A stretch of DNA of 64,000 nucleotides from Komagataeibacter medellinensis NBRC 3288 (GTDB lineage: Bacteria; Pseudomonadota; Alphaproteobacteria; Acetobacterales; Acetobacteraceae): the NCBI RefSeq assembly GCF_000182745.2, contig NC_016027.1, forward strand, positions 1,603,501-1,667,500, in the 5' to 3' direction. The position numbers were made by a program, and so were the translations under genes. Numbering within the stretch: position 1 is the first letter of the stretch; the number at the start of each line of letters is the position of its first letter. The notes under the pieces are model-generated. The model searched no databases, was not told where the DNA came from, and saw only the letters and a program-made list of their open reading frames with translations. Below, in pieces: positions 38,521 to 46,052 of this stretch.

Positions 38521-39103
38521 GCACCGAGAACGACACCGCATCCATCACGGTGGTGTCCACCTCATCGCCCGGCTTGAGGGTCTTGAGGAATTCCTGCATC
38601 GGCTTCTGGCGCACCAGCACGACGCGGGTGATGTCATCGGGATCGACAAACACCACCTGGTTGCGGGTGGTGTCCACGCCCGTCACCTTCACGCGCTCAC
38701 GCTTGAAGGAGACCATCATGCCATGCGGGTGCGGGCCGGTGCGGGTGCCGGCAGCATTCTCGGTCGATTCGGGCAAGGGGGAGCCGGGCGGTGCGATGGA
38801 AGCATCGATGGTACGGACAATGCGCAGGCCAATCTTGTCACCGGGATGCAGGACCGGCAGCTTGGCGCGCTGGTCGGCATCCACGCGCACGGTGTCCAGA
38901 TTGCCCGCCTTGTCACGCAGCAGAATCATGCCCGCGTCATGATCCACGCTTTCGACAATGGCGGTTGCCGTCTGGTTGCCCACGATAACCGGTGCCTGCG
39001 CCATGGCGGGCACGGATGGCACGGACAGGGCGGCAACGCTCCCCACCATGGCGGCAGCAAGGGCGACCGCCGCGCGGCGGGGTGCAAACAGCTTTACGTT
39101 CAT
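38501..39103 (-). CDS. Exported protein of unknown function
   Basis: 200 residues. A signal peptide (RRAAVALAAAMVGSVAAL... cleavage near AMA-QA, residue 36) sends it to the periplasm. The mature protein contains two similar beta-rich stretches: ATAIVESVDHDAGMILLRDKAGNLDTVRVD followed by LHPGDKIGL, and VKVTGVDTTRNQVVFVDPDDITRVVLV followed by LKPGDEVD. This suggests a duplicated small beta-barrel. No catalytic motif is visible and I do not recognise the family. It converges with the FUSC gene, their 3' ends overlapping by 20 bp, so a shared role is possible but unproven. Confidence 0.75.
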   Translation of the reverse strand: MNVKLFAPRRAAVALAAAMVGSVAALSVPSVPAMAQAPVIVGNQTATAIVESVDHDAGMILLRDKAGNLDTVRVDADQRAKLPVLHPGDKIGLRIVRTIDASIAPPGSPLPESTENAAGTRTGPHPHGMMVSFKRERVKVTGVDTTRNQVVFVDPDDITRVVLVRQKPMQEFLKTLKPGDEVDTTVMDAVSFSVLSRLPA

Positions 39104-39240
39104 GTTTATTATTCTTCCCTACAATACTTAACAGATATGAAACGCGGCTGGCGGGCCTGCGCCCGGTCCAGATTCCCTATCCCATAACGCATGCGATCAG
39201 TCATGTATCCAGACATCTGCGTGCATAGGTGGCACGGCCA

Positions 39241-39858
39241 TCAGGCATAGTCTGGCACACCGGGCATGACGGCAAAACCCGGCAGGTGCCGCACCCCGCG
39301 CGCCCAGCGCCGCAGCGCGGGGCAGGTATCACGCTCCACCCCCAGATCCGCCGAAAGCGCGAACACGACAAACAGCACCACATCGGCAATACTGGGGGCC
39401 GGTGCCGCAAACCATGCCTCCCCCGCCAGAACACGGGCGGCCATATGGTCTTCCATCCGGCGAAGCAGGAGCATGAGGGGGCGCGTATCCGGCATAACCG
39501 GCAGCGTGGCGCCAAAAGCCGCATGGCGCAACGTGACCAGCGTATCGAGTGCCGTGGCGCCAAAATCCAGCCAGTCCATGATCGCCCATGCATGAACGGG
39601 GTCGAGCCATGCGGGTTCCACACCGGGCAGGCGGGCAGCAAACACCAACATCGTGCACGGGCGTGACAGGCGCGTGCCGCCTGCCTGCAACACGGGGGGA
39701 CGGAGGCCATCTGCCAGCGCCGCAGGACGCTGACCAGGGGGGAGGTCCGTGTCCACCGCGCGGGTGGTACAAGACAGTCCCATCAGCGACAGGCCAAGGC
39801 GCACAGCGTAACAGCGCACATCCGGCATCCAGTCGTACAGGAGCAGTTCCACGCTCAT
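39241..39858 (-). CDS. Glutathione S-transferase-like protein, divergent
   Basis: 205 residues. The N-terminal ELLLYDWMPDVRCYAVRLGLSLMGLSCTTRAVD has the length and pattern of a GST thioredoxin fold, and GGLRPPVLQAGG would be the VPVL cis-Pro region. The all-helical C-terminal part ends in APAPSIADVVLFVVFALSADLGVERDTCPALRRWARGV, matching the ADI-LF motif of GSTs. The usual catalytic Ser/Cys is not clear. Its ATG overlaps the stop of the Rieske-protein gene, so it is probably co-translated with it and related to the oxygenase pathway. Confidence 0.7.
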   Translation of the reverse strand: MSVELLLYDWMPDVRCYAVRLGLSLMGLSCTTRAVDTDLPPGQRPAALADGLRPPVLQAGGTRLSRPCTMLVFAARLPGVEPAWLDPVHAWAIMDWLDFGATALDTLVTLRHAAFGATLPVMPDTRPLMLLLRRMEDHMAARVLAGEAWFAAPAPSIADVVLFVVFALSADLGVERDTCPALRRWARGVRHLPGFAVMPGVPDYA

Positions 39859-40541
39859 GGCCGTGCCCCCATGGCCAGTTCTTCCATGATCGGGGCGGTA
39901 TCGCTGCCGGATTCCACCCCGTCACGCAACCGCTCCGCCCAGTGCGACAGCGCGGACGCGGACAGTCCCGGCCCATGCGCACGCACCACATGCAGCATGG
40001 CATGCCCCGCCACCGGCGCATGCACCGCAAGCCCGACCGGGCCGCACCAGATCATGGTTTCATCCGCTGGCATGCCCAGCGCATGACGCAGCAGCGCGAC
40101 ACCGACCGCCACATGCACGCTGCGTACCGGCATGACCCGCGACCACTGGCCGGACAGACCGGCCGGAAAATCTTCCGCCCCTTCCAGACTGACCCATGCA
40201 AGCCCTGCCTGTTCACGCACCGCATATGCCCGTACCTGAATGGCGGCGGGCACGCGCACATTCGGGTGGGCCGGGATCAACCTGCACCGCGCCGTACCAC
40301 CAAACTGCCAGCCGTGGTACAGGCATCCCAGCGCCCCATCACGCACAAAGCCGAAACTCAGCCGCATGCCGCGATGGGGGCAGCGGTCCTCCCATGCATG
40401 TACGGTGGCACCGGGCACATCCTCACGCCACAGCACGATCTCGTGCCCCTCAACCCGCACACCCACGACCTCGCCACGACCTATGTCGGACAGGACACTG
40501 ACCGGATGCCATCTTTCCATGTCTGTCGTGTTCTCCTTCAT
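39855..40541 (-). CDS. Stand-alone Rieske [2Fe-2S] protein
   Basis: 228 residues. The Rieske ligands are complete: CPHRG (Cys54, His56) and CLYHGWQF (Cys73, His76), spaced as in VanA-type ring-hydroxylating oxygenases. The domain covers residues about 10-110. The remaining 115 residues (from GLSGQWSRV) do not show the 2-His-1-Asp mononuclear iron motif. The protein may supply electrons to the iron-containing protein encoded divergently at 40653. The start could be ATG 40541 or ATG 40520 (MERWHP); AAGGAG lies within the first codons. The GST-like gene overlaps its stop. Confidence 0.82.
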   Translation of the reverse strand: MKENTTDMERWHPVSVLSDIGRGEVVGVRVEGHEIVLWREDVPGATVHAWEDRCPHRGMRLSFGFVRDGALGCLYHGWQFGGTARCRLIPAHPNVRVPAAIQVRAYAVREQAGLAWVSLEGAEDFPAGLSGQWSRVMPVRSVHVAVGVALLRHALGMPADETMIWCGPVGLAVHAPVAGHAMLHVVRAHGPGLSASALSHWAERLRDGVESGSDTAPIMEELAMGARP

Positions 40542-40652
40542 ATGGCTTACGGTCTTTCATGCACCATCATGGCATGCCATCGTGGCGGTCGTGAACCGTG
40601 CGGCACATCCTCTGACCGCGCGGCAGGACAGACCGCAGGCAGGAACCGGGCC

Positions 40653-41507
40653 ATGACACAGATCCCCCATCCCGATGCAGCCGTTGCAGATGAATGGCAT
40701 GTGATCACCCCGCTCTCGCAGTTACGCAGCATGCCCACCGATACCATGTTGTTTGACCGGCACCTGACCTTCGGCCATGACGCACAGGGCAGGCCATTTG
40801 CCTGTGATGTGGAACACAGGCGCCTGCTACCCGTACGCGCGCGCCATGGCTGCTTATGGACCTGCCCCGGCACACCGAAAGGGGACATTCCCGTCATTAC
40901 TGAAGCCCTGGAGCCCGACCGCAGGCTGGTTGACTGTGGGGTGTTCACGATCCACACCTCTGCGCCACGCATTGTCGAGAATTTCCTCGACATGGCACAT
41001 TTCCCCTTCGTTCACACCAACATACTGGGGGCCGAGCCGGATACGGAAGTCGCCCGTTACACCCTGGAACTGCGCGATAATGGCCGCGAACTGTGGGCCA
41101 CGGACTGCCATTTTTACCAGCCAAAGGCCGCCCTTTCGGCAACCGGGGGGATTGATACCGCATACAGCTACCGCGTGGCCGGCCCTTTCGTGACCCTGCT
41201 GTACAAGACCTGTCCCACCCAGCCCGACCGTTCTGACGTAATTGCTTTGTTCGTCCAGCCGATGACACAGGAATGCGCGCGCGCGCACCCGGTCATGTTC
41301 CTGCTCGACGAAACAGCCTCCCAGACCGACCTGGTGGAATTCCAGCAGACCATTTTCCTCCAGGACCGCATCATACTGGAAAACCAGCGTCCGCGCCGCC
41401 TGCCACTGGCTGCCGGGGTCGAGATCCCGACCATGGCGGATCGCATGTCCGTCGCCTACCGCCGCTGGCTGCGTGACCGTGGCATGACCTATGGCACCAC
41501 GACCTGA
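40653..41507 (+). CDS. Rieske-less oxygenase catalytic subunit (VanA-like mononuclear iron domain)
   Basis: 284 residues. NFLDMAHFPFVH (Asn110, Asp113, His116, His121) is the mononuclear Fe(II) motif of aromatic ring-hydroxylating oxygenase alpha subunits, and LQDRIILENQRP near residue 250 supplies the Asp ligand and the E-x-Q pattern. Residues 15-75 resemble a shrunken Rieske fold, but the C-x-H and C-x2-H cluster ligands are absent. AGGA stands 8 nt before ATG 40653. Substrate unknown; VanA relatives demethylate methoxy-aromatics. The frame is open far upstream, but that is antisense to the Rieske and GST genes. Confidence 0.82.
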   Translation: MTQIPHPDAAVADEWHVITPLSQLRSMPTDTMLFDRHLTFGHDAQGRPFACDVEHRRLLPVRARHGCLWTCPGTPKGDIPVITEALEPDRRLVDCGVFTIHTSAPRIVENFLDMAHFPFVHTNILGAEPDTEVARYTLELRDNGRELWATDCHFYQPKAALSATGGIDTAYSYRVAGPFVTLLYKTCPTQPDRSDVIALFVQPMTQECARAHPVMFLLDETASQTDLVEFQQTIFLQDRIILENQRPRRLPLAAGVEIPTMADRMSVAYRRWLRDRGMTYGTTT

Positions 41508-41618
41508 ACACATCTGCGCCCAGCGCATTACCCCCCCACCACCATGCGGGGCTGCGGGCAGGGGGCACATGGTGTAAGCCTGCCATACAGATCAGGCAGA
41601 CATGTCAGGAACCACCAC

Positions 41619-41795
41619 ATGACCGACCAGAACACGACCGACGCCTTTGAACAGGGCAAGGCCGCCGCAACAAAGGGCGAGCCGCTGATCGAGAACCCGT
41701 TCGATGAAACGCTGCCCGCCTATGAACAATGGAACAAAGGCTGGTGGAGCGTACGTGAGAACGACGGCGACTTCGACCCCTTTGCCGAGAAATAG
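41619..41795 (+). CDS. Small RMF-like protein (ribosome modulation factor family)
   Basis: 58 residues. The pattern AFEQGKAAATKGEPLIENPFDETLPAYEQWNKGWW matches the ribosome modulation factor layout A-x2-x-G-x2-A-x3-G-x4-x-NP(Y/F) ... W-x2-G(W). RMF dimerises and silences ribosomes in stationary phase. The C-terminal tail is acidic (ENDGDFDPFAEK), unlike basic E. coli RMF, so ribosome binding is not assured. ATG 41619 follows CAGGAACCACC. A terminator at 41921 lies about 125 nt downstream. Could also be one of the RMF-related small proteins with other roles. Confidence 0.65.
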   Translation: MTDQNTTDAFEQGKAAATKGEPLIENPFDETLPAYEQWNKGWWSVRENDGDFDPFAEK

Positions 41796-41920
41796 GTCCA
41801 TATCCACAATGGCGTGAGGTCATTCAAACGTGAGTCACCACCCATTGTGCATGCTCCCCACCCATGGGATGAAAAGCACTGACGGTGCGTTACAGCAGAT
41901 AATGCGACTGTCCTCAGGAT

Positions 41921-41951
41921 AAGGCGGCATCGGCAACGGTGCCGCCTTTTT
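41921..41951 (+). terminator. Intrinsic terminator after the RMF-like gene
   Basis: AAGGCGGCA-TCGGCAACGG-TGCCGCCTTTTT hairpin with a T-run, on the plus strand; also close to the 3' end of the convergent ClC gene. Confidence 0.8.
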
Positions 41952-41964
41952 CTATGCTGCCCTT

Positions 41965-43296
41965 TCAGGACCGTGCCGACATGCTGCCCAGCGTCGAGGG
42001 CCGCAGCATGGGAGCAGGCTGGCCATCAAGCCGCGCGCACACCCGCATCCCCAGCAGCGCCCCAGCCGAGACCAGCAGCACGGGCACCCACAGGTCATGC
42101 TCCATCTGCGTAAATTCGATACCAAGGGCTATGGCCGTAAGCGGCATGGACATGAACGTACCCAGAAAGGCGATCCCCCCCAACAACGCCACCGTGCCCA
42201 TGGCAACCGGCGGCAGAAACAGGTTCCACACCCCCGCCAGCACGGTAGACAGGAGCGCACCCATGGCCAGGCTGGGCGTAAGCAGGCCACCGGCCGCACC
42301 GGCGCGCATCGCCCCCATGATCACGACAAGCTTGAGCGCCAGCACCACGGCAGCCGTCTGCACCCCCATCTGGTCGGATAGCGCAAGCTGCATCGGTCCC
42401 CGCCCGTTGCCCGGCAGCTGCGGATAGAAGCAGGTCAGCACCCCAAGCAGCGGAAATACCACCAGACACCAGCCGATGCGTGACACCCCCTTCGCCGCCC
42501 GGCTCTGCACAACGGCCATCATGCGCTTCACCCCATGCGCCACCACACCCACGATCGGCCCGGCACAGAGCGCCCACAGCATGACCGGGGCGGTGAGGGC
42601 CATCGTCCCGATCGCATACTGGTGCACATTGCCCAGCACCGCCCACGGCACGCAGGCCCCGATGGCCGAAGCTCCAATCGCGCACAGCACGGCACGCTGG
42701 CCCATTGTGCCCAGCAGCACTTCCAGTATGAACAGCGCACCACCCAGCGGCACATTATACACCGCTGAAAGCCCGGCCCCGGCCCCGCACGCGATGATGA
42801 TGCGCCGGTCTGCCGGTACGAGTCCCAACATGCGGCCCGTGCCGGTGGCCATGACCGCACCCAGTTCACGTGGCGCCACCTCGCGCCCCAGGGGAGAACC
42901 AAGGGCCACGGTCACGATCTGGAGCAGCAGGTGCACAACGGTGGAAAGCGGCGGCATGGGCCGCCCCAGTTCCGTCTTGCCCACGGCGGCACCAATCCCG
43001 ACCAGCGGCCTGCCAAACCGCCCCAGCGCCCACCATCCCACACCCGCAACAAGACCCGCGCCACACAGCGCGGCAATCCGCCGCCACGGTGCGGCGGCAC
43101 TGACCCCCTGCTCAAAGGTATGTGGCCCGCCAGGCTGGCCGTAGCCATAGGCCAGGTGCTGGATCATATGCAGCAGCAGAGACAGCACTGTCCCCCCCAC
43201 CCCGGACAGGATGCCCGTAACCATGACCGCCACGACCATCACCGGCCACGGAGTAAGCGATGCAGGGGCAGGAGGGAGGGAAGCAGGTGCTGGCAT
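41965..43296 (-). CDS. Voltage-gated ClC-type chloride channel/antiporter
   Basis: 443 residues with about 10-12 hydrophobic segments. GSPLGREVAPRELGA near residue 133 is the ClC GREGP filter motif with the gating glutamate, though Val and Ala replace the usual Gly. AGLSAVYNVPLGGALFILEVLLG and AGAAGGLLTPSLAMGALL are also typical. The GSGIP filter loop is not evident near the N-terminus, so anion selectivity could differ. It is transcribed alone and its 3' end meets the RMF-like terminator. Confidence 0.86.
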   Translation of the reverse strand: MPAPASLPPAPASLTPWPVMVVAVMVTGILSGVGGTVLSLLLHMIQHLAYGYGQPGGPHTFEQGVSAAAPWRRIAALCGAGLVAGVGWWALGRFGRPLVGIGAAVGKTELGRPMPPLSTVVHLLLQIVTVALGSPLGREVAPRELGAVMATGTGRMLGLVPADRRIIIACGAGAGLSAVYNVPLGGALFILEVLLGTMGQRAVLCAIGASAIGACVPWAVLGNVHQYAIGTMALTAPVMLWALCAGPIVGVVAHGVKRMMAVVQSRAAKGVSRIGWCLVVFPLLGVLTCFYPQLPGNGRGPMQLALSDQMGVQTAAVVLALKLVVIMGAMRAGAAGGLLTPSLAMGALLSTVLAGVWNLFLPPVAMGTVALLGGIAFLGTFMSMPLTAIALGIEFTQMEHDLWVPVLLVSAGALLGMRVCARLDGQPAPMLRPSTLGSMSARS

Positions 43297-43675
43297 GACG
43301 GTATGAGAGGTAGGCCAGATCAGGGACCGGGCGCAAGCAGGCTTTCACACATGCTGGGAACACGATGGGCACATCCGCCATGACCCAGCCAGGCATGCCC
43401 TTTCCATGCCTGGCCACGGCAACGGAGGTCGCATGCGGGGCTGCGGGACAGGCCGGATCGTTTTCGTTACAATGAAATATCAATACTCCCTGCTACCATC
43501 GTGATACCCCCCGCCAGAAGTACGGTCAGGGCATGCAGAATGGCAACACCTGACGTTCGAGACATATTGGAAGGCAAAAGACAGTAGCCAGTTCATATTG
43601 CTTCCAGATATGGTTGCCTTTGCGGAACAGAGACAGCAAAATGGCATTTCTGGGGCACGGCAGGAAGGGAACGAA
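43297..43675. other. Intergenic region upstream of glnK
   Basis: 379 bases between the divergent ClC and glnK genes with no convincing ORF. I looked for a sigma-54 -24/-12 pair (GG-N10-GC) in front of glnK and found no good match. The ribosome binding site AGGAAGGGA lies directly before glnK. No further structure was recognised. Confidence 0.4.
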
Positions 43676-44014
43676 ATGAAATTCGTCATTGCCATCATCA
43701 AGCCATTCAAGCTGGATGAGGTACGCGAGGGGCTGAACTCCATCGGTGTGGACGCCCTCACGGCAACCGAAGTGAAGGGCTATGGCCGCCAGAAGGGTCA
43801 GACCGAGATCTATCGTGGTGCCGAGTACAACATCCAGTTCCTGCCCAAAATCAAGCTGGAGATCGCAGTCCCTGCCGCCCAGTGCGACAAGGTCGTGGAC
43901 GTGATCCAGACTGCCGCATGCACCGGCAAGATCGGAGATGGCAAGATTTTCGTGCTCGACCTGCAGCAGGCCATACGTATCAGGACACAGGAAACCGGAG
44001 AGAACGCGCTGTGA
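43676..44014 (+). CDS. glnK: Nitrogen regulatory PII protein GlnK
   Basis: 112 residues. PII trimers sense 2-oxoglutarate, ATP/ADP and glutamine (through uridylylation) and gate AmtB. The T-loop YGRQKGQTEIYRGAEYNIQFLPK includes Tyr51, the uridylylation site, and the C-terminal signature TGKIGDGKIFV is intact. ATG 43676 has AGGAAGGGA upstream. Its stop overlaps the amtB GTG start (GTGA). Being coupled to amtB argues for GlnK rather than GlnB. Confidence 0.95.
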   Translation: MKFVIAIIKPFKLDEVREGLNSIGVDALTATEVKGYGRQKGQTEIYRGAEYNIQFLPKIKLEIAVPAAQCDKVVDVIQTAACTGKIGDGKIFVLDLQQAIRIRTQETGENAL

Positions 44015-45390
44015 TCAAGAAGATTGGCAAGATCGGACGCCATGCGGGGCTGGTGGCGGCCGTTGCAGCCGCGTCCCTGCATGGTCTGCCCGCCATGGCG
44101 GCGGATGCGCCCCCTCCTGCGGTCGATACAGGTGATACCGCATGGATGCTGGTCAGCACGGCGCTTGTGCTGCTCATGACCATTCCCGGCCTTGCCCTGT
44201 TCTATGGGGGCATGGTCCGCAAGAAGAATGTGCTGGCTACACTGATGCAGTCCTTCAGCATATGCTGCATCATGACGGTGGTGTGGATGGTAGTGGGCTA
44301 CAGCCTCACCTTCACATCGGGCAACGCATTCATCGGCGGCCTGTCGCGTGTCATGCTTAATGGTCTGGGTGCCGGCATCAGCAAGGGTGTTGACGTACCC
44401 TTCACCATGGCTGCGGGCACCGATGCCGCAACCACCATGACCATTCCCGAAAGCGTGTGGATGACGTTCCAGATGACGTTCGCCATCATCACGCCCGCCC
44501 TGATTACCGGCGCCTTTGCCGAACGCATGAAATTCAGCGCCATGTGCGTATTCACCATCCTGTGGGGCCTGCTGGTCTATGTGCCGGTTGCCCACTGGGT
44601 CTGGGGGCCGGATGGTTGGGTTGCCAGCAAGATTGGCGCGATCGACTTCGCCGGTGGCACCGTCGTGCATATCAATGCTGGTATTGCAGGACTGGTTGCG
44701 GCCCTGGTACTGGGGCGGCGCAAGGGATATGGGGAAGAAGACCTCTCTCCCTATAACCTGACCTATGCCGTCATCGGCGCCTCCCTGCTGTGGGTAGGCT
44801 GGTTCGGCTTCAATGCAGGTTCAGCAGGGGGCGCCAACGGCCGTGCGGGCATGGCCATGGCCACCACCCAGATCGCGGCGGCAGCGGCCGGTGTTTCGTG
44901 GATGTGCGCCGAATGGATGAAGACCGGCAAGCCAACCGTGCTGGGCATCATTTCCGGTGCCGTGGGTGGACTTGTAGCCATTACGCCTGCAGCGGGCTTC
45001 GTGCTGCCCGGTGGCGCGCTGGTGATCGGGCTTCTGGCTGGTGTGATCTGCTTCTGGGGTGCGACAGGGCTCAAGCACATGATGGGCTACGATGACAGCC
45101 TTGATGCTTTTGGCGTGCATGGCATTGGCGGTATTGTCGGCGCATTGCTGACCGGCGTGTTTGCCTACGGTCCCCTTTCCGCCACTGATGCCAGCCCCGA
45201 AGGGGTGAGCGGCTCCTTCCACCAGTTCCTGGCACAGGCGGAATCCGTGGGTGTTACGATCATCTGGTGCGCGGTGATCAGCTTCATCCTCCTCAAGGCC
45301 ATTGACCTGACCATCGGGTTGCGCGTCAGCCGTGATGAAGAAATGGAAGGTCTGGACATGAGCCTGCATGGCGAGCGGATCAATTCCTGA
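44011..45390 (+). CDS. amtB: Ammonium transporter AmtB
   Basis: 459 residues. A cleavable signal peptide (residues 1-30, ending HGLPAMAADA) precedes 11 membrane helices. AFGVHGIGGIVGALLTGVFA and DFAGGTVVHINAGIAGLVAALVLGRRKG are the ammonium-transporter signatures, including the two pore histidines. The start is GTG 44011, inside the end of glnK with GGAGAG upstream. GlnK would block the channel when nitrogen is plentiful. Confidence 0.96.
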   Translation: MIKKIGKIGRHAGLVAAVAAASLHGLPAMAADAPPPAVDTGDTAWMLVSTALVLLMTIPGLALFYGGMVRKKNVLATLMQSFSICCIMTVVWMVVGYSLTFTSGNAFIGGLSRVMLNGLGAGISKGVDVPFTMAAGTDAATTMTIPESVWMTFQMTFAIITPALITGAFAERMKFSAMCVFTILWGLLVYVPVAHWVWGPDGWVASKIGAIDFAGGTVVHINAGIAGLVAALVLGRRKGYGEEDLSPYNLTYAVIGASLLWVGWFGFNAGSAGGANGRAGMAMATTQIAAAAAGVSWMCAEWMKTGKPTVLGIISGAVGGLVAITPAAGFVLPGGALVIGLLAGVICFWGATGLKHMMGYDDSLDAFGVHGIGGIVGALLTGVFAYGPLSATDASPEGVSGSFHQFLAQAESVGVTIIWCAVISFILLKAIDLTIGLRVSRDEEMEGLDMSLHGERINS

Positions 45391-45417
45391 CCCTTTCCCC
45401 TGCCTTGATCCTGTAAC

Positions 45418-45452
45418 AAAAAAGGGCGACCCTTACGGGTCGCCCTTTTTTT
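45418..45452. terminator. Strong terminator after amtB
   Basis: AAAAAGGGCGACCC-TTAC-GGGTCGCCCTTTTTTT: a 12-14 bp stem with a 4-nt loop and T-run; usable from both sides, serving amtB (+) and the GNAT gene (-). Confidence 0.92.
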
Positions 45453-45467
45453 ATGCGCAATCGGGCT

Positions 45468-45989
45468 TCAGCCCGTAACATCACGGCGCATCGCGCAGCG
45501 TGTGCCGGGACCAAAACCTGCTTCAGCCTCCTGCCGCAGCCGTGCCGCAAGATGCGGCTCTAGCGCGGAGGGTGCAATAATATGAAAACCTGCCTTCCGG
45601 TAAAACGGGGCATTCCACGCAACCGTGCAAAAGGTGGTCAGCGTCAGCCCTGACAGACCATGCTCGCGTGCGCCTGCAACGGCACAGGCAAGCAGCCGGT
45701 ACCCCAGCCCCCTACCCTGCACCTGGCGGGCTACCGACATTTCAAGAATATGCAGGTCCCGCCCGCAACGTTCGGCACTCAGGAAACCCAGCGGTCGGTC
45801 ATGTCCATCCACCGCGACCCAGCAGGCATGCTGTTCCATACATGCGTGATGCGCTTCGATGGGCAGAACTTCACCTTCCGCCAGCCATGCCAGTTCTGGC
45901 ACGGTGCGGAAAACCTGCGCGGCCGAGCGTTCAACGCCCGGGAGGTGACATGCATCGGCAGGGGTTGCAGGACGGATGGAAAAAGTCAT
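45468..45989 (-). CDS. GNAT-family N-acetyltransferase
   Basis: 173 residues of the GNAT fold. The acetyl-CoA site QVQGRGLGYRLLACAV (Q/R-x-x-G-x-G/A) is at about residues 91-104, preceded by LHILEMSVA (beta 4) and followed by GLTLTTFCTVAWNAPFYRKAGF, typical of the last part of the fold. A small-molecule substrate is likely but cannot be named. Transcribed alone, converging with amtB. Confidence 0.88.
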   Translation of the reverse strand: MTFSIRPATPADACHLPGVERSAAQVFRTVPELAWLAEGEVLPIEAHHACMEQHACWVAVDGHDRPLGFLSAERCGRDLHILEMSVARQVQGRGLGYRLLACAVAGAREHGLSGLTLTTFCTVAWNAPFYRKAGFHIIAPSALEPHLAARLRQEAEAGFGPGTRCAMRRDVTG

Positions 45990-46052
45990 ACCGCTTTATG
46001 GCATACAGGCCACAACAGGTCTGCCACCTTGTGCAGCCTGCATCCATGTCAG

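Noticed and set aside
39588-40652. Long open frame upstream of and in frame with the oxygenase gene
   Set aside because: It is antisense to the Rieske and GST-like genes, has no family resemblance, and a good ribosome binding site marks ATG 40653 as the true start.
43480-43675. Sigma-54 promoter in front of glnK-amtB
   Set aside because: No GG-N10-GC pair with proper context was found.
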